A stretch of DNA of 64,000 nt from Planctomycetota bacterium (lineage in GTDB: Bacteria; Planctomycetota; Planctomycetia; Pirellulales; Pirellulaceae), in assembly GCA_963204915.1 (NCBI GenBank), contig CAUJHS010000101.1:41888-105887 (forward strand), written 5' to 3'. The stretch's first letter is position 1; each line of letters begins with the position of its first letter. Made by a program: the position numbers and the translations under genes. The notes beneath the pieces are model-generated. The model saw only the letters and a program-made list of their open reading frames with translations. It was not told where the DNA came from and made no database searches. This document shows, one piece after another, positions 20,315 to 28,628 of the stretch.

Positions 20315-22549
20315 TTACTTACCGCGGAGTTGCCTGGCCGCTTCGACCATTTGCAGAAACTCGGCGCGATAACCGTGCCGGTCTTCGCCTTTCGCCGATT
20401 CCGCGATCTCCTGCACCCCGTCGAGCGTTAACTCTCCCTGGAATTGCGAGTCTCGCAGAATCAGGCCGAAGGCGGCCACGGCGGCGGCGAATTGGAAATC
20501 GCGGCTGGCGGCCGAGAACCGCTCCCCCGCACCTTCCAGCGGCATGGTCATGAGCGTGCTTTGGTCCTCGTCGGGCTTCTTGTACCGCAGTTTGAGGGTA
20601 AGCAGTTCACCACTCTCGGCGGCTTCGGTCAACTTGCGGTCTTTTTGATACTTGAGGTCGTCCACCGCAGGCGGAGCCACCGTATCCGCAGCTTGCTTCG
20701 CCTGAACGGGAATGATCTCGTACAGCGCGGTGACGCTGTGGCCCGCGCCAATTTCTCCCGCGTCTTTCTTGTCGTCGTTGAAGTCTTCGGCGGCCAGCAT
20801 GCGGTTTTCGTAGCCAACCAGCCGATAGGCGGCGACCTGGGCCGGGTTGAACTCGACCTGAATCTTGACATCTTTCGCAATGGTGACGAGCGTGCTGTTC
20901 ATTTGCTCGACCAGTACCTTACGGGCTTCGTTCTCCGTGTCGATGAAGGCGTAGTTGCCGTTCGCCTTGCCCGAGATTTCCTCCAGCATAGCGTCGTTGT
21001 GGTTGCCCATGCCAAACCCCAGCACACTAAGGAACACGCCGGCTTTGGCGTTTTCTTCGGCCAGCCGGGTCAGGTCGCCGGTGCTGGTCACGCCGACGTT
21101 GAAGTCGCCGTCGGTGCACAAGATCACACGGTTCACGCCGCCGGTAATGAAATTGTCAAGCGCGGTTTGATACGCCAGTTGAATTCCTTCGCCGCCGTTG
21201 GTTGAGCCGCCCGCATGCAGGCGTTCGATCGCTTCCAGGATGGCCGCTTGCTCCGTGCCGCGCGTCGCAGGCAGCACCAGTCCCGCGGCGCCGGCGTACA
21301 CCACAATCGCCACGCGGTCGTTCTCGCCCAGTTGTCGCACGAGCATGGTCAGGCCCTCTTTCACCAGCGGTAGCTTGTTCGGCTCATCCATCGAGCCGGA
21401 CACATCGAGCAGAAACACCAGGTTCGAGGCAGGCCGCTCTTTTTCGATTTCTCGCCCTTTCAGCGCGACTCGCACCAGGCGATGCTCCGGATTCCAGGGG
21501 CACTCGGCCGCTTCGAGGCGCGCCGCAAAGGGATGTTCGTCTTGCGGGCCGGGGTAGTCGTAGTCAAAGTAGTTGACCAACTCCTCGATGCGCACCGCAT
21601 CCGGCGGCGGCAACGTGCGGTTTTGCAGCAAATACATGCGCGTTTTGGAGTACGACGCGGTATCGACATCAATCGAGAACGTAGAAAGCGGGCTGTCGAG
21701 CGTGCGCAGGAACGGGTTCTCAACAATTCGGTTGTACTTGTCGCCGCCTTCGCCCGGTCCACGGCCCCGATCGAGCGTTTCCGTTTCAAGTCGCAGGAGA
21801 CCCTCTGATTCCCGACCCTCCAAAGCCAACTGAAGTTCAACCGCGTTCAACTCTGACAACGGCTCGACCTTCACCGACTTGCCAAGTGCGGCAGTCGTGT
21901 CGATGTCGGCGTATAAGTTCGTTGGCGGCGCCTCGGTCGGGGCGGCGGCCGAAAATTGACGGACCGCCCACTTCCCCTCGGTTTCAGTTTGCTTAAATCG
22001 GTAACGTTCGGCAGCTTCAGGATGCGGCGTAGCGTACTCGGCTAAGGGTTCTTCGGCGTCTACAAGACCCGCATCTAGGCTCCTGGTGAATCGTGGCGTT
22101 AAACCCCGTTGCACTTGTTGCACGGGCTGGGGCGCTGCCCCCCCTTTTTTGGCGGCCATCGGGAGATAGGCGAGTTGTTCGTTCAAGCGCGACTCTTCAC
22201 CTTCCGTAAAATGTTGATCGTAACGCTGTTCATCCCACATTCGTTGTTTGGCGAAGAACCCTTCCGCTTCAGGAGAGCTTGTCGCGGTCATGGCGACGGA
22301 CTGGTGCTTGGAATCGGCGACCATCCAGGAAGTGCAAGCGACTGCAACCAACAAACAGGCCGACACCGCGAGCAGTCCCCACGTACGCGCATTCCAGCGA
22401 CGAGGCGCCGCGAAGGGGAAAGGCGGCGAAACGGGCGGGGCGCCCGCGAGCACCGGCTTCGTCACCTCGGGCGCTCCGCGGCCGCTGAGCTTTTCGCGCA
22501 AGGCGACCTCCATTAAGCGATCTTCATACTCTTCACGTTTGTCGGTCAT
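20315..22549 (-). CDS. von Willebrand factor type A (YfbK-like) membrane protein
   Basis: This 744-residue protein starts at ATG 22549 with AGGA nine bases upstream. After a cytoplasmic N-terminus a single membrane helix (about residues 57-75, LLAVSACLLVAVACTSW) points the rest outside. The conserved pre-VWA domain follows: NPFLRTLDSPLSTFSIDVDT and VRIEELVNYFDYDYP. A VWA domain has an intact MIDAS motif DVSGS (about residue 380) and TGG-like contacts. A C-terminal DUF3520-type region completes the YfbK architecture. An ECF sigma gene lies directly upstream, in the same direction, so the N-terminal cytoplasmic part might act as its anti-sigma; that is inference. Confidence 0.88.
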   Translation of the reverse strand: MTDKREEYEDRLMEVALREKLSGRGAPEVTKPVLAGAPPVSPPFPFAAPRRWNARTWGLLAVSACLLVAVACTSWMVADSKHQSVAMTATSSPEAEGFFAKQRMWDEQRYDQHFTEGEESRLNEQLAYLPMAAKKGGAAPQPVQQVQRGLTPRFTRSLDAGLVDAEEPLAEYATPHPEAAERYRFKQTETEGKWAVRQFSAAAPTEAPPTNLYADIDTTAALGKSVKVEPLSELNAVELQLALEGRESEGLLRLETETLDRGRGPGEGGDKYNRIVENPFLRTLDSPLSTFSIDVDTASYSKTRMYLLQNRTLPPPDAVRIEELVNYFDYDYPGPQDEHPFAARLEAAECPWNPEHRLVRVALKGREIEKERPASNLVFLLDVSGSMDEPNKLPLVKEGLTMLVRQLGENDRVAIVVYAGAAGLVLPATRGTEQAAILEAIERLHAGGSTNGGEGIQLAYQTALDNFITGGVNRVILCTDGDFNVGVTSTGDLTRLAEENAKAGVFLSVLGFGMGNHNDAMLEEISGKANGNYAFIDTENEARKVLVEQMNSTLVTIAKDVKIQVEFNPAQVAAYRLVGYENRMLAAEDFNDDKKDAGEIGAGHSVTALYEIIPVQAKQAADTVAPPAVDDLKYQKDRKLTEAAESGELLTLKLRYKKPDEDQSTLMTMPLEGAGERFSAASRDFQFAAAVAAFGLILRDSQFQGELTLDGVQEIAESAKGEDRHGYRAEFLQMVEAARQLRGK

Positions 22550-22714
22550 GGGTTTGAGTCCTAGGGTTGGCAACAACCGTAGCTGTTGCGGGGAGGGATC
22601 TTCACAAGAGGGCGATTCCCGCCGGTGGAGCGCGACGCATCGGACCGTTGCCGGCGGAACGACGATTCAGCCGAGCGCTGAGCCATCGCGCGGGGTCGCT
22701 GGAAGCGATTCGGC

Positions 22715-23233
22715 TTATGGCCCCTTCACTTTGCGTTCGACGCATTCGCGCAAGACGTCTCGCGTGCGGCGGAGGAGCGTTTTCACGCCGTCTTCGGTCA
22801 TGTCGAGCAGCGCGGCGATGTCTCGCCGGGATCGATCTTCGCGGTATCGCAGGTCAACCGCTTGCCGGGCGCGCTCGGTGAGTTGACCAAGACAATCGTC
22901 CAACGAGTCAAGGTACTCATCGCTTCCGGCGCCGGGCGTTTGCGACCAAACCTCCTCGGCCATTTCCAAGTCGGCCGGGGTCGGCCCGTTCTTCTCCCGG
23001 CGCACCACCGCCAAAAAACGGTTTCTGGCCACGGTGCGCAGGTAGGCGGCCGTCGCCGCCTCGCAGCGCTGTTCGAACGGCTTTTCCAGAACGCTCAGGA
23101 ACGTTTCCTGCGTTAAATCGTCGGCCTGCGATTCATTGCAGCCCAGGTAACGCAGATAGCGCCATACCGTCGACTGGTGCTTTTGCACCAGTTCGGTCGA
23201 AGTTAGCCGAGATGGTTCAGTCGCCGTGCTCAC
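22715..23233 (-). CDS. ECF-type RNA polymerase sigma factor
   Basis: A 172-residue sigma70-family regulator with region 2 (WRYLRYLGCNESQADDLTQE, residues 24-43) and region 4 (LTERARQAVDLRYREDRSRRD), the latter followed by the helix-turn-helix ALLDMTEDGVKTLLRRTRD. It starts at GTG 23233, without a clear ribosome-binding site. The VWA protein gene follows 165 bases downstream on the same strand. ECF-VWA pairs are recurrent in planctomycetes and suggest control of, or by, the membrane protein. No separate anti-sigma gene is present. A 9-bp inverted repeat abuts the start codon. Confidence 0.9.
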   Translation of the reverse strand: MSTATEPSRLTSTELVQKHQSTVWRYLRYLGCNESQADDLTQETFLSVLEKPFEQRCEAATAAYLRTVARNRFLAVVRREKNGPTPADLEMAEEVWSQTPGAGSDEYLDSLDDCLGQLTERARQAVDLRYREDRSRRDIAALLDMTEDGVKTLLRRTRDVLRECVERKVKGP

Positions 23234-23289
23234 GACGTTCTAGTGCGCGAGGGGCAGGACAAGGGTTCGGAAAAAAGATCAGAACGTCG
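23233..23289 (-). promoter_or_regulatory. inverted repeat overlapping the sigma-factor start codon
   Basis: CGACGTTCT (23233-23241) and AGAACGTCG (23281-23289) are perfect 9-bp arms 39 bases apart. On the minus strand the downstream arm runs into the GTG start of the ECF sigma gene, which has no obvious Shine-Dalgarno sequence. The arms could fold in the mRNA to control translation, or bind a dimeric regulator. Confidence 0.35.
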
Positions 23290-23421
23290 GGCTTGGCTAT
23301 CCGCAAGCGTTTTTCACCCGAGAGCGAATGACGAACGACGCCAAACACGCGAACGACCTTCGCCGGCGATGGGCTGCGCCGACGTTGAATGCCTGACCTG
23401 TGCGTTCGCCACTCCTCGCCT

Positions 23422-24750
23422 TCACGCTTTCCAAATCTTTTCCCGGCCGGTAGTTACGTCGCGCGTGGCGTTGCGTGTGTCGATCACGCGGCGGGCGTGT
23501 TGAATCACGTAGTCCCAATCGTAGGCGGTATGATCGGTGCAAATGACCACACAATCTTGCCCAGACAGGAACTCCGGCGTCAGCGGCTGACTTTCCAACG
23601 AGGGCACGTGGTAGCTCCGCATGGCCGGCAAGCGCGGAATGTGCGGATCGTTGTAGCTCACCTCCGCACCGTAGTGCAGCAGCAACTCCATCAAGCGGAA
23701 GGCCGGGCTTTCGCGCGGGTCGTCCACGTCTTTTTTATATGCGGCGCCGAGAATGCAAACCTTGCTGGCTTTGATCGATTGTCCTGCGTCGTTCAAACAT
23801 TCAAACACACGGTTCACGACGTAGCGCGGCATATTGGCGTTGATATCGCCCGCCAGTTCGATAAAACGCGTGGAGAGTTCATACTTCCGCGCTAGCCAAC
23901 TTAGGTAGAACGGGTCGATGGGAATGCAGTGCCCCCCCAGCCCCGGCCCGGGATAAAACGCCTGAAAGCCAAATGGCTTGGTCTTGGCGGCATCGATCAC
24001 CTCCCACACATCAATGCCCATGCGGGCCAGCAGCACCTTGAGTTCGTTCACCAGGGCGATATTCACCGCGCGGTAGGTGTTTTCCAGAATCTTGCAGGCT
24101 TCGGCCACTTCCACGCTGGACACGGGCACGGTTTGAACCACCACACGCGAATAGAACGCGTTGGCCAATTCGAGGCTGGCGTCATCCAACCCGCCCACGA
24201 CCTTGGGAATGGTGTTGGCCGAATGCTGCGGGTTGCCTGGGTCTTCCCGTTCAGGGCTATAGGCGAGGAAGAAGTCGCTGCCGGCCTTCAGGCCCCCTTC
24301 GGCCAGCACGGGCAAGACGACATCGCGCGTGGTGCCGGGGTAGGTGGTGCTTTCCAACACCACCAATTGCCCGGGACGCAGCGTTTTTCCAATTTGCCGG
24401 GCGGTCGCTTCGACATACGAAAGGTCGGGGTCGCGGCTTTCGCTTAGCGGCGTGGGCACGCAGATTAAAATCACGTCGGCTTCGCGCAGGCGGGACATTT
24501 CGGCCGTCGGTTGGAACTTGCCTTCCTTCAGGCAAGAGGCGATCCACTCGGCAGGTATATGCTTGATGTAGCTTTCCCCGCGCCGCAGGCGTTCGACTTT
24601 TTGCGGGTCAACGTCAAAGCCCAGCACGGGGTAGCCGGCCGCAATGGCGGCGCGCACCAGGGGCAGCCCCACGTAACCGAGCCCCACCACGCCAATGCGC
24701 GCGGTGCGTTGGTCCAAGGCGTGAAGCAAGTTTTGTGCAAGATTGGTCAT
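23422..24750 (-). CDS. wbpA: nucleotide-sugar dehydrogenase (UDP-N-acetylglucosamine 6-dehydrogenase type)
   Basis: A 442-residue NAD-dependent enzyme that oxidises the C6 hydroxyl of a UDP-sugar to a uronic acid for surface polysaccharide. The Rossmann motif GLGYVGLPL is at residues 23-31; the catalytic Cys275 lies in GGHCIPIDPFYL, and the central helix EVAEACKILENTYRAVNIAL is canonical. Length and the SESRDPDLSYVE loop fit WbpA/WecC-like enzymes rather than UDP-glucose dehydrogenase. ATG 24750 is chosen since the preceding in-frame residues are not conserved. No glycosyltransferase cluster surrounds it. Confidence 0.88.
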   Translation of the reverse strand: MTNLAQNLLHALDQRTARIGVVGLGYVGLPLVRAAIAAGYPVLGFDVDPQKVERLRRGESYIKHIPAEWIASCLKEGKFQPTAEMSRLREADVILICVPTPLSESRDPDLSYVEATARQIGKTLRPGQLVVLESTTYPGTTRDVVLPVLAEGGLKAGSDFFLAYSPEREDPGNPQHSANTIPKVVGGLDDASLELANAFYSRVVVQTVPVSSVEVAEACKILENTYRAVNIALVNELKVLLARMGIDVWEVIDAAKTKPFGFQAFYPGPGLGGHCIPIDPFYLSWLARKYELSTRFIELAGDINANMPRYVVNRVFECLNDAGQSIKASKVCILGAAYKKDVDDPRESPAFRLMELLLHYGAEVSYNDPHIPRLPAMRSYHVPSLESQPLTPEFLSGQDCVVICTDHTAYDWDYVIQHARRVIDTRNATRDVTTGREKIWKA

Positions 24751-24821
24751 AGTCGGCAAGCCAAGGAAATGCGAATAAATGCGAAACGGGGGCGCGGGTC
24801 CGCCGCGGGATCGTCTCGCCA

Positions 24822-24830
24822 AGTATACCA
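24822..24830 (-). promoter_or_regulatory. extended -10 promoter element for wbpA
   Basis: On the minus strand TGGTATACT carries TGn directly before a near-consensus -10 hexamer TATACT, the extended -10 form. No -35 is evident, which this class tolerates. Transcription would start about 65 bases before the ATG. Confidence 0.35.
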
Positions 24831-24909
24831 ATCCGCCTTTTTTCGTGCGCCTGCCGCGTTACACTGAATCGCAGAACGAGCCGCCTCCACCTGACAATGA
24901 GGAAAGGCC

Positions 24910-26304
24910 ATGAGCGCTGCGTATCCGCCTGGACCTACCGATCGCATCTGGGGAATGTCGATTGCGAGAAAACTGCGTCGCGACATGCTCAGCTACTACG
25001 ACTGGCTGCACCGCGAATATGGCGACATGGTCTGCATGCGCCTCGGGCCGTATCGGTACTACGTGGCGTACCATCCTGATCAGGTCAAAGAGTTGCTGGT
25101 GACCAAGGCTAAGTCGTTCCACATGAGTCCCACGGTGCGGCGCGTGATCGCCCAATGGGATGGCAACGGCCTGATCACCAGCGAAGGAGATTTCTGGCTG
25201 CGGCAACGTCGCTTGATGCAACCGGCCTTTAGCGCCCGGCGGTTTAGCGGTTACGCCCAAATGATGACCGACGAAGTGCAGCGCGTAGCGGACCGTTGGG
25301 CGCAAGAGATCGAAATCAACGGCGTGCTGGAAGTCGATGTGGACCGCGCCATGACCGACTTGACGTTGTCGATTGTCTCGCGAACGCTCTTTGGCGCCGA
25401 CTTGGAGTTGAACACCGCCGAGATCGGCCGCGCCGTGGCGGTGCTTTCCGAAACGGCGGTTCGCGAGATGCAAGCTCCGGTGCATACCCCCGACTGGCTG
25501 CCCACCACGGCCAAGCGAAAAAAGCGTTGGGCCTCGCGCTTGTTGGACGAGACCGTGCGCGGGTTTATCCGCCATCGGCGGGCCTCGGGCGAAGATCGCG
25601 GCGACTTGCTCTCGATGCTGCTGCTGGCGGTGGATCACGAAGGCGGCAGCGGCGGCATGACCGACGAACAAGCTCGTGATGAATGCATGACGTTGTTCCT
25701 GGCAGGGCACGATACTTCGGCCGCCGGCCTGACTTGGACGTTTTACAACCTGGCCAAACATCCCGCCGTGGCGAAACGCTTGCAGGATGAGGTTGACACC
25801 GTGCTCGGCGGTCGCACGCCAGGCTATGACGATCTTCCCGACTTGCCCTACACGGAAATGGTCGTGAAAGAAGCGGTCAGGCTTTATCCGCCCGCGATTG
25901 GCGTATTTTTGCGGGAGGCGTTGGAGGAGGTCGTGATTGGCGGCTATCCCTTACGCAAAGGCGACTTGATTCAGGTCATTTCGTACGTCATTCACCGCGA
26001 TCCGCGGTGGTTTCCCGATCCGTTGCGCTTTGATCCCGAGCGGTTCTCGCCGCATCGTGCCGAGGAAATCCCCCAGTTTGCATACTTCCCCTTTGGCGGA
26101 GGGCCGCGAGTGTGCATCGGCAGCCATTTTGCGATGATGGAAATGCGCCTGGTGGCTGCCATGCTGCTGCAGCGGTTCGATGTGCGCCTGGCGGACCATC
26201 AGGGAGAAGTGCAACTGTTGCCGCAAATGTCGTTGCGTCCGCGCGGCGGTCTGCGTCTCACGTTTTCACGGCGGGCTGAAGTGCCAGCGGCGGCCATGGC
26301 GTAA
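24910..26304 (+). CDS. cytochrome P450
   Basis: A 464-residue soluble monooxygenase with all family landmarks: I-helix oxygen-activation motif AGHDTSA, K-helix EAVR (ExxR), and the haem loop FGGGPRVCIG with ligand Cys402. It lacks an N-terminal membrane anchor. The general pattern (WLRQRRLMQPAFSARR, RYPPAIGVFLREA-like K-helix region) resembles CYP102/CYP110/CYP4-related bacterial enzymes acting on fatty acids or terpenoids. No ferredoxin or reductase gene is adjacent. It is divergent from wbpA (159 bases between starts). The substrate is unknown. Confidence 0.95.
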   Translation: MSAAYPPGPTDRIWGMSIARKLRRDMLSYYDWLHREYGDMVCMRLGPYRYYVAYHPDQVKELLVTKAKSFHMSPTVRRVIAQWDGNGLITSEGDFWLRQRRLMQPAFSARRFSGYAQMMTDEVQRVADRWAQEIEINGVLEVDVDRAMTDLTLSIVSRTLFGADLELNTAEIGRAVAVLSETAVREMQAPVHTPDWLPTTAKRKKRWASRLLDETVRGFIRHRRASGEDRGDLLSMLLLAVDHEGGSGGMTDEQARDECMTLFLAGHDTSAAGLTWTFYNLAKHPAVAKRLQDEVDTVLGGRTPGYDDLPDLPYTEMVVKEAVRLYPPAIGVFLREALEEVVIGGYPLRKGDLIQVISYVIHRDPRWFPDPLRFDPERFSPHRAEEIPQFAYFPFGGGPRVCIGSHFAMMEMRLVAAMLLQRFDVRLADHQGEVQLLPQMSLRPRGGLRLTFSRRAEVPAAAMA

Positions 26305-26467
26305 AGGCGGCCCTGCCTCTCGGCTGCCGGTTCAAGTCGGGCCGGTTTCAAGTCGGGCCGGCGCGCGAGACGATTTTTCGGAAAATAGCGTGGTGTGCAC
26401 GCGAAATGGGAGTCCGTCCACGTGATGCGACCGCTCAAACCCAGATTTTTGCAGGTTTTCGAGAAAT

Positions 26468-26499
26468 CCCGCTTCCCGAAGCGGGCCGAATCATATAAT
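26468..26499 (+). promoter_or_regulatory. hairpin and consensus -10 upstream of the Fe-S carrier gene
   Basis: CCCGCTTC-CC-GAAGCGGG (26468-26485) is a perfect palindrome, immediately followed by TATAAT at 26494-26499 in an AT-rich patch. The -35 position (26471-26476) falls within the palindrome and is not consensus, so the palindrome may be an operator covering -35, or a terminator for the P450 transcript. TSS would be near 26506, giving a leader of about 70 bases. Confidence 0.4.
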
Positions 26500-26576
26500 A
26501 ATTTACACAACTTAGGCTGTGAAAAAACCGTCCTGGGTTTCCTTTCCCTGACAATATTGCGAGGAGTTGTTTCGCC

Positions 26577-26909
26577 ATGTCGATCGTGTTGACCGAAAAA
26601 GCCGCGAATGAAGTGCGCCGAGCCATGGGTGAGATGAAGGCCGAAGACGGCTCGATGCTCCGCGTGTCGGTTGTGGGCGGCGGGTGCAGCGGGTTCCAGT
26701 ATTCCTTGACGTTCGATCGTGAGTTCGACGAAAACACCGATACGAAACTCGATTTCCACGGCGTGCCCGTGGTGGTCGATCGCAAGAGCGCCCTGTACCT
26801 GGAAGGCGCCGAACTGGACTACATTGACGGCATCGAGCAACGCGGCTTCACCTTCCGAAATCCCAACGCGGCAAAGACTTGCGGCTGCGGCCACTCGTTC
26901 CAGGCGTAA
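26577..26909 (+). CDS. erpA: A-type iron-sulfur carrier (HesB/IscA/ErpA family)
   Basis: This 110-residue protein delivers or scaffolds Fe-S clusters. The three invariant cysteines are present: Cys37 in GGGCSGF and Cys102/Cys104 in TCGCGHSF. The ribosome-binding site GAGGAG lies about 12 bases upstream of ATG 26577. It is monocistronic: a promoter-like -10 precedes it and a strong terminator follows. No isc or suf genes are nearby. ErpA versus IscA cannot be separated by sequence alone; the symbol is the closest match to length and C-terminal motif. Confidence 0.88.
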   Translation: MSIVLTEKAANEVRRAMGEMKAEDGSMLRVSVVGGGCSGFQYSLTFDREFDENTDTKLDFHGVPVVVDRKSALYLEGAELDYIDGIEQRGFTFRNPNAAKTCGCGHSFQA

Positions 26910-26945
26910 ATTCCATTTTCTGGCAAAACTGGCGATCCAATAAAC

Positions 26946-26980
26946 AACGGCGAGCGAGAGTGTTTCTCGCTCGCCGTTTT
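26946..26980. terminator. strong intrinsic terminator after the Fe-S carrier gene
   Basis: CGGCGAGCGAGA (26948-26959), loop GTGTT, TCTCGCTCGCCG (26965-26976): a perfect 12-bp GC-rich stem, extended by A-T pairs, followed by TTTT. An A-rich stretch precedes it, so it may work in both directions. Confidence 0.9.
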
Positions 26981-27016
26981 CATGTGACGGCTGACCTCCG
27001 TTCCAAGCTCCGTCGC

Positions 27017-27056
27017 AAGTTCTGAATTACAGGGCCAAGCTCTGGATTACAGGGCT
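27017..27056. repeat. two-copy 20-bp tandem repeat
   Basis: Units at 27017-27036 and 27037-27056 (AAG-TCTG-ATTACAGGGC) match at 17 of 20 positions. The repeat is in the 130-base gap before the Gly/Cys-rich protein gene, which ends at 27126. Confidence 0.6.
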
Positions 27057-27125
27057 AGGTTTTCTGCGGGGGAGCGTATCCTAGTTCGTGACCATTCGAC
27101 GTCCCCGCATTTCGGCTATCCCCCC

Positions 27126-27608
27126 TTATTGCGGAGGAGGCGGGGCGTTTTGATCTGACGGCGAACTTTCTCCCGGCGGCGGCTGGGGAATAGCGGTTTC
27201 CACCGGCGCTCCATAACCGCCGCGATACACAGGCTGAGCGCTTCCGTTATAGCAGCCCGCGGGGCCGCAACCGCCCACATAGCCGGCGTGACCGTATCCG
27301 CCCGAGTAACAGCCGCCGGTCGAACATCCGGCTGCATGGTATCCGCCCGAATGATAAACGGGTTGATAGCAGCCGCCTTGATAGCAGTGCGACGCCGGAC
27401 GTGAAGCGTAGACCGTTCCACACGAACGCCGCGAGGTGTACGTGCGACATCCGCCGGTGTAGCAACGGCCGCCTCGGCTCGCGCGCAGCGATGCTGTCAG
27501 TTGAACGGTGGGGGCCTTTTGGGCGGGGCGATAAACCGCCTGATTGACCGGGGCGTGATTCACCTCGCCGACGGGCAACGCCATCAAAAGGTACAGGGTG
27601 AGCGACAT
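27126..27608 (-). CDS. small exported Gly/Cys/Tyr-rich repeat protein
   Basis: A 160-residue protein starting at ATG 27608, with GGAGG upstream. The N-terminus MSLTLYLLMALPVGEV is a short, weak signal sequence. Residues 50-125 are a low-complexity array of GGCY/GGY and YHSGGYHAAGC units with many cysteines, tyrosines and histidines, followed by a Pro-rich tail (PQPPPGESSPSDQ). The composition resembles secreted structural or surface-associated proteins seen in planctomycetes; I cannot name a family. Cys-rich repeats suggest disulfide-linked or metal-binding surface material. Confidence 0.6.
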   Translation of the reverse strand: MSLTLYLLMALPVGEVNHAPVNQAVYRPAQKAPTVQLTASLRASRGGRCYTGGCRTYTSRRSCGTVYASRPASHCYQGGCYQPVYHSGGYHAAGCSTGGCYSGGYGHAGYVGGCGPAGCYNGSAQPVYRGGYGAPVETAIPQPPPGESSPSDQNAPPPPQ

Positions 27609-28100
27609 GGGTGCGACCTCCGTGGGGTGCAAGAAACAAACAACCAACTGGCTCCTGCCGCGACCATCGCGACACGAAGTGAGTGCTGCGTCGTGCAGCA
27701 AACGCTGAGCCGGAAAGCGCAAGAATCGCGCTGTACGCGTGTTTCTTGCTAGGGGAAGTTTTTGCGTTGGGGCACAAAACACGCCCCCGGGCAAAAGATT
27801 GCAAGGCTTTGCTTCAACGGCCGACCCTTGCCCGGCGAGAAAAATAATTCGAGGCGCCCACGGTGCATGTTTCCCGCGGTGGCTTGAGAGCGACCGTGTT
27901 GACCAACCTCAGACCGCTCCTGCGCGGTTTGTTTCCCGCCGTGCCGAGGTAACAAGTCCCATCCATCTGTGGACTTGTCCACCTACGGACTCGAACATCG
28001 ATGCCAACGCCCTGTTTCGATGGGATTTATGCGAGCGCGATTGCCGCTTCATTGTCGGCGGCGACGGATTCGCTACACTAAAGCGTGTGGAGGCGCGCCC
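27609..28100. other. 492-base divergent gap with one promoter candidate
   Basis: No gene is supported. The right end holds a promoter for the downstream plus-strand gene (28052-28079). The rest is GC-rich with short open frames lacking start signals and motifs. Confidence 0.45.
28052..28079 (+). promoter_or_regulatory. promoter candidate for the DnaJ-zinc-finger/receiver-like gene
   Basis: TTGTCG (28052-28057) and TACACT (28074-28079) are 16 bases apart. The same -10 hexamer, TACACT, is used by the HU promoter. The start of transcription would be near 28086, with a short leader containing the GGAG ribosome-binding site. Confidence 0.4.
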
Positions 28101-28601
28101 ATGAACGGACGTAACAAGGTATCGCGACCGGCTTGCCCCGACTGCCGCGGCAGCGGCCAATACGTGGGGCTGACGGTTATCGAATCATGCCAGACCTGCG
28201 GCGGAAGCGGTCACCTGGCGCCGCCGCGGATCGATGTGATCAAAAGCCGCGTGCTGGATCATCGGCTTTTTGAGCTGGTGCTCTCGAAGCAAGGATATGA
28301 GGTATTAACCTTCGAGAGCGTGGGCAATTACTTGCACTTTTTATCGGACCCGCCCGACTGCATTATCACGGGCTGGTTCTTTCGCTCGCTCGGCGTGCCC
28401 GACTTGTTATCCGAGTTGGAGGAGCGAGAGCTTGCGTCACCGGTGGTCATTTCGACGACGCTCGCGATTGAGCCCGACGAGCTTCCCGAGGGGGTCTTTG
28501 CGGTTCTTTCAGACCAGGCGCTGGGCGCGGCTTCCTATCTGCAAACGATTCGCGAAGCAATCGCCGTTGGCCGCAAGAACGCGCTGGAGCGCCGGCGCTA
28601 A
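28101..28601 (+). CDS. DnaJ-type zinc finger fused to a degenerate receiver-like domain
   Basis: A 166-residue protein starting at ATG 28101. Residues 10-38 hold two CxxCxGxG-type motifs, CPDCRGSGQ (Cys12, Cys15) and CQTCGGSGH (Cys30, Cys33), as in the DnaJ zinc-binding module but with only one pair of repeats. Residues 42-155 look like a response-regulator receiver fold: helix DHRLFELVLSKQG, strand YEVLTFES, strand PDCIITGWF, strand SPVVISTT and strand GVFAVLSDQ. The phospho-acceptor aspartate region is ITGWF instead of an LDxxMP motif, and no paired Asp at the first strand is seen. So phosphorylation is unlikely; a protein-interaction role is inferred. Confidence 0.6.
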   Translation: MNGRNKVSRPACPDCRGSGQYVGLTVIESCQTCGGSGHLAPPRIDVIKSRVLDHRLFELVLSKQGYEVLTFESVGNYLHFLSDPPDCIITGWFFRSLGVPDLLSELEERELASPVVISTTLAIEPDELPEGVFAVLSDQALGAASYLQTIREAIAVGRKNALERRR

Positions 28602-28628
28602 AAGCTTTCCTCGCCGCATGGGAGCGCC

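Noticed and set aside
26310..26370. tRNA-like GGTTCAAGTC repeats after the P450 gene
   Set aside because: Two short direct repeats only; no cloverleaf can be formed around them. No tRNA or rRNA gene was seen in the window.
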